DNA of 64,000 bases from Bacillota bacterium. GTDB taxonomy: Bacteria; Bacillota; Clostridia; Oscillospirales; Ruminococcaceae. A program made the translations under genes and the position numbers. The DNA is taken from positions 48,210-112,209 of the forward strand of contig JAEZRC010000001.1 in the NCBI GenBank assembly GCA_023440965.1, given 5' to 3'. The notes beneath the pieces are model-generated. The model searched no databases and was not told the DNA's origin. It saw nothing but the letters and a program-made list of their open reading frames with translations. Shown piece after piece: positions 61,341-64,000 of the stretch; position 1 is the first letter of the stretch; every line of letters begins with the position of its first letter.

Positions 61341-63011
61341 TTAACTTTTACCTTTTCCAAGTTCTTTTAGTAAAGTAATGAGTCTTACTTTAATATTCTC
61401 ATACTCAATACTCAGTTGATTCTTGGCAACATCTGTAATTAGAGAGGTATGTCCAACAGCATCTCTTACTGGTTTATATGTAACTGCCGAACGACTTAAC
61501 CCCAATGATTTAATATCTTCAGCTTTATCAACTAAATTTGATAAAGACTTCATATCTAAATAATACAAATCATCAGACGAAGCTCTTATATTAAATGAGA
61601 TGTTCGCATTTGCCTTGTTCTGACTTTCTCTTGCTCGCCATGTTTCTGCTTCCCTTTTAGCTTCTGGACTTATTTCTAATCCACTATGTTGTACAAACTT
61701 TCGTAGCAAATTCTCTGAAATAAAACATTCAGTATATGATGGAATATTGAACTGAGATTCTTCAGCAAGTTGCTTCACCCACTGCTCTACTAAGCTGTTT
61801 TTTGTAATAAATTTACTATCACTCTCCATATCTTTGAGAGTTGTATTAAATAATTCTTGTGCTTTTCTAGATTTCTTTGTTATTTTTTTATTATCAGGAT
61901 CGCCATCATCACCATGCTTACGACGCATATCATCCCAATCGTCTGTTAATTTTCTAAATAATCTTTCTACTTCTTTAAGCATTTCAACAAAAGAGGGATC
62001 ATCTGAAATTACTCCTTCTCGGCTACTTGTAAATATATCCCTACTTCCTCCTGAATCTAAATCGTTATAGTGAATTTGCCCATAAACATAATTTTCTACG
62101 ATTCTTGACGTTGGCATATGCCTCAAAATATCTTTTTCCCTAAGTCGTCCATTAACGAATAAATCTAAAGTTGCTTTCTCTTGAGTACCTCTAATTTTTA
62201 GATTAGAAGGTTTTTTTGCTGTAGCTATGTAACCAGAGATATTAATATCTGATTTCATATAAATACACTCTTCCAAATTACTCATTGATATTAATAACTT
62301 ATCATTGAAATTGTTAATACGCCAAACAAATTGTGTACAATCGGCAAGATTTTTCAATAAATCTTCATCAATTATTTCATTATTAACATAAATGCTAAAA
62401 CTAGAGTCCAATAAAGAAAACCTAAAATACAGTGCGATTGCATTTTTAATATATTCAATCGTATTGTATATTCCATCAGAAACACTCTCAAAGAAAATTA
62501 TTGTTCCATTGTCTGAAGCGGAAAAAGAATTATTGTCAGTGACAGTTAATGTTTCCAATTCATAATCTTGAGAATTAAGATCATCTTTAATTGCCTTATC
62601 CAAACCTGTATTGTCTATTATTCCTCCAACGACTTCTCCTTCAGCAGCCTTTGTAATAATATGTATTCTTTTAGCACATGAAAGCATAGCTAATTTTCCA
62701 ATTCCCTTTCTGCCTATGAATGGTCTTCCGTTATCTGATGTAAATTTTCCATTTTTTCTTTTTGAATATCCTATCTTTAAAAATTTATCCTGAAAATCAG
62801 CCTCCGACATGCCAACGCCATCATCTTTAATTCTCATAGAATTTTTATCTTTATCAATGTCTATCCACACATTGCGCGCATCTGCATCCCAGGAATTAGA
62901 GATTGCTTCACCTAAAACTGTTATAATATTTCGATACAAGTTTCTACCTAAATGATTTAGGACGCTTAATGATATATTGAAATTATATTTTTCCTTAGTT
63001 GATGAAATCAT
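61341..63011 (-). CDS. MORC-type GHKL ATPase partner of the HNH nuclease
   Basis: 556 residues. N-box LGEAISNSWDAD (Glu35, Asn39), G1 box DDGVGM (63-68), G2 box GRKGIGKLAM (100-109), an S5-type transducer region (about 250-330), then a helical C-terminal half without a TIR domain. It is clearly related to the N-terminal part of the MORC-TIR protein. The start at 63011 lies 1 base after a TAG that ends an eroded methyltransferase frame (63013-63015), so it was translationally coupled to it; an in-frame ATG at 63026 is less likely. Acts presumably as the ATP-driven switch of the HNH nuclease. Confidence 0.85.
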   Translation of the reverse strand: MISSTKEKYNFNISLSVLNHLGRNLYRNIITVLGEAISNSWDADARNVWIDIDKDKNSMRIKDDGVGMSEADFQDKFLKIGYSKRKNGKFTSDNGRPFIGRKGIGKLAMLSCAKRIHIITKAAEGEVVGGIIDNTGLDKAIKDDLNSQDYELETLTVTDNNSFSASDNGTIIFFESVSDGIYNTIEYIKNAIALYFRFSLLDSSFSIYVNNEIIDEDLLKNLADCTQFVWRINNFNDKLLISMSNLEECIYMKSDINISGYIATAKKPSNLKIRGTQEKATLDLFVNGRLREKDILRHMPTSRIVENYVYGQIHYNDLDSGGSRDIFTSSREGVISDDPSFVEMLKEVERLFRKLTDDWDDMRRKHGDDGDPDNKKITKKSRKAQELFNTTLKDMESDSKFITKNSLVEQWVKQLAEESQFNIPSYTECFISENLLRKFVQHSGLEISPEAKREAETWRARESQNKANANISFNIRASSDDLYYLDMKSLSNLVDKAEDIKSLGLSRSAVTYKPVRDAVGHTSLITDVAKNQLSIEYENIKVRLITLLKELGKGKS

Positions 63012-63012
63012 A

Positions 63013-63158
63013 CTATATACCCCCATATAATTTAATATTATAATCTTGCAAACGCTGTATTATAGATTCTCCATTTATATCTACTAATCTATCTGGAACT
63101 GCTTTACCTATATATGTACATTATGGCAAGTACATCTTAACTCCACAGGCCATTCTTT
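63013..63158 (-). pseudogene. eroded m5C DNA methyltransferase upstream of the MORC/HNH genes
   Basis: Two short minus-strand pieces in different frames match the intact methyltransferase of this island. The first (63158-63120) reads KEWPVELRCTCHN and corresponds to NDWPEDLRCNCHK at residues 233-245. The second (63120-63013) reads YIGKAVPDRLVDINGESI and corresponds to HIGNAVPVRLGQIIGTSI at residues 321-338, continuing to a TAG stop. About 75 codons between them, and everything upstream, are deleted. The end couples to the MORC start, so this was once its operon partner. Confidence 0.78.
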
Positions 63159-63309
63159 TCATATATGAACTATAATACAATTATAATAAATAAAAAGCAC
63201 CCTTTCAAGCAATTTCCAATATTTTGTTCAATATGTGACAATATATCAAATTTTTTGTGTAAATACACTAAAATACGATAAAAATAATTTTCAAAATAAA
63301 AAAACAAGC

Positions 63310-63338
63310 TTGACATATATCGCCAAGCTTGTTATAAT
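63310..63338 (+). promoter_or_regulatory. consensus sigma-A promoter before a non-coding region
   Basis: TTGACA at 63310-63315 and TATAAT at 63333-63338, exactly 17 bases apart: a perfect consensus. No ORF with a ribosome-binding site follows within 600 bases. Confidence 0.85.
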
Positions 63339-63344
63339 GCAATT

Positions 63345-63850
63345 AAATTAAAAAGCACTTCCACAAGTTACATGATTACTGCTAATAATCATGTAACTCA
63401 TAATCAATCCAGATACATACATATCTGAACGACTTAGTGAAAATGCCATTCGTGTGCTATATATTATAGCATTTAGGATAGAATTTTGCAAGGGTTCTCA
63501 GATGTCGCATATCTGGGAACTCTTAATTTTTGCTTTAAATCCTCTCACACAGGATTTAAATAAATACCATTACAATTAAATATACAGTGACCAAACTGTA
63601 ATTTGCCTGTCGCTTTGCTTCAGACACAGAGTTATAATAGTTCGTGAACTCTGATAACAAAATCACAGATCTGTTTAATCAGACGGCTCGTGAAGCTTGT
63701 GTCCGTGTCGTAAGCTATTCAAATAGGCATAATGGTATGGGACTGCCGACGCAAAGTAGAGTCCCTTCGTCTTATTCGCAAAAGACGAATTAAAATAAAT
63801 AACTAATATATTTCAGGGTGGGCGGTATGCCTGCCCTGTTTATATATACC
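63345..63850 (+). ncRNA. candidate large structured non-coding RNA
   Basis: About 500 bases downstream of the consensus promoter hold a chain of hairpins and no ORF. Stems are at 63367-63397 (12 bp), 63491-63523 (13 bp with two G-U, then a T-run), 63534-63560 (10 bp), 63583-63600 (6 bp), 63627-63653 (7 bp), 63739-63765 (6 bp), 63766-63789 (8 bp) and 63814-63838 (10 bp, T-rich end). The last one is a plausible terminator; the stem at 63491 could be an earlier one. Position beside a tRNA in a mobile element recalls the ROOL and GOLLD classes of ornate large RNAs, but I cannot match the sequence. Confidence 0.5.
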
Positions 63851-63906
63851 TCAAAAATATTACACCGAGCATACAAGTTAATCGCAGGACGGAGCAACGT
63901 AATATT

Positions 63907-63949
63907 ACTCAGAAAAGCTCATAAACAAAATTTACAAGCTTTTCTGAGT
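63907..63949. repeat. 13-bp inverted repeat beside attR
   Basis: Perfect arms 63907-63919 and 63937-63949 (ACTCAGAAAAGCT / AGCTTTTCTGAGT) lie 6 bases inside attR. They could be arm sites for the recombination machinery or replace the displaced tRNA terminator on the minus strand; there is no T-run. Confidence 0.6.
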
Positions 63950-63955
63950 TATATA

Positions 63956-63981
63956 ATTGGCTCCCCAAGTTGGACTCGAAC
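63956..63981. repeat. attR: 26-bp direct repeat in the tRNA-Asn gene
   Basis: Identical to 26658-26683. Here the repeat is the 3' part of the intact tRNA gene, so the element rebuilds the tRNA end when it inserts. Confidence 0.92.
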
Positions 63982-64000
63982 CAACGACCCTGCGGTTAAC
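63958..64000 (-). tRNA. tRNA-Asn(GUU), 3' part (cut by window edge)
   Basis: Read on the minus strand the 43 visible bases begin with GTTAAC (anticodon GTT and the bases after it), then the anticodon stem, the variable loop, the T-arm with GGTTCGAGTCC, the acceptor strand and an encoded CCA. The 5' half is beyond the window. It is the integration target of the element. Confidence 0.88.

Larger units (their letters stand above)
26658..63981. mobile_element. integrative conjugative element in tRNA-Asn
   Basis: About 37.3 kb bounded by the 26-bp repeats attL and attR, with a tyrosine integrase at the left end. It carries genes for partition, replication initiation, SSB, primase, a type IV secretion core, MobC/relaxase with oriT and a coupling protein. 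Cargo includes an ABC-F resistance-type gene, a secreted-protein/ABC-transporter operon, surface proteins and a MORC/TIR/HNH defence-like island. No excisionase gene was recognised. All backbone genes except the integrase read rightwards. Confidence 0.92.

Overview
The window is about 64 kb of AT-rich DNA from a low-GC Gram-positive anaerobe. I infer a clostridial relative of the Ruminococcaceae/Oscillospirales. The reasons are a FabK-type (not FabI) fatty-acid synthesis cluster, an archaeal-type ProS, Firmicutes-style ribosome-binding sites, sortase-type wall anchors, an LtaS-like enzyme and a RepA_N/MobP2-type conjugative element. The species cannot be fixed from the sequence.

Region 1 (1 to about 26.6 kb) is chromosome. 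It starts with the N-terminal part of proS. A minus-strand type II fatty-acid operon follows: fabH, fabK, three small membrane proteins, fabG, fabF, accB, fabZ, accC, accD, accA, acpP. Divergent from fabH runs a plus-strand set: fabD, aroE, aroK and an FtsA-like actin-fold ATPase. Together these genes make malonyl-ACP and elongate acyl chains; FabD, the one missing step of the minus operon, is supplied from across the divergent promoter region. Next come an SGNH-hydrolase lipoprotein, a HAD phosphatase, a MoxR/DUF58/transglutaminase operon, a CarD-like regulator, a wall-anchored protein with an NPKTN sorting signal, and an LtaS-like phosphoglycerol transferase.

Region 2 (26,658 to 63,981) is an integrative conjugative element of about 37 kb. 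It is inserted in the 3' end of a tRNA-Asn(GUU) gene and bounded by a 26-bp direct repeat, with a tyrosine integrase just inside the left end. Its backbone is ParA/ParB, an ArdC/IrrE-like protein, SSB, a DUF3991/TOPRIM primase-like protein, a small VirB2-like pilin candidate, VirB6-, VirB3- and VirB4-like proteins, an iteron-rich oriT, MobC, a MobP2-like relaxase with Sel1 repeats, a VirD4-like coupling protein and a RepA_N initiator. Its surface cargo is a CAP-domain lipoprotein and a thioester/SpaA-repeat adhesin. Other cargo is a secreted DUF2712-like protein with a three-permease ABC transporter, and an Lsa-type ABC-F ribosome-protection protein behind a leader-peptide attenuator.

The most unusual part is the defence-like island at 56.8-63.2 kb. 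A controller-type HTH protein, an m5C DNA methyltransferase and a MORC-type GHKL ATPase fused to a C-terminal TIR domain form one operon. Converging on it is a second MORC ATPase followed by an HNH nuclease. Directly upstream of this second MORC lie two short fragments of an eroded m5C methyltransferase, so the island was probably two related methyltransferase/MORC modules, one of which lost its methylase. A decayed copy of the upstream XRE gene sits between them. Between the island and the tRNA is about 600 bp with a consensus promoter and a dense series of hairpins but no ORF, which I propose is a large structured non-coding RNA.
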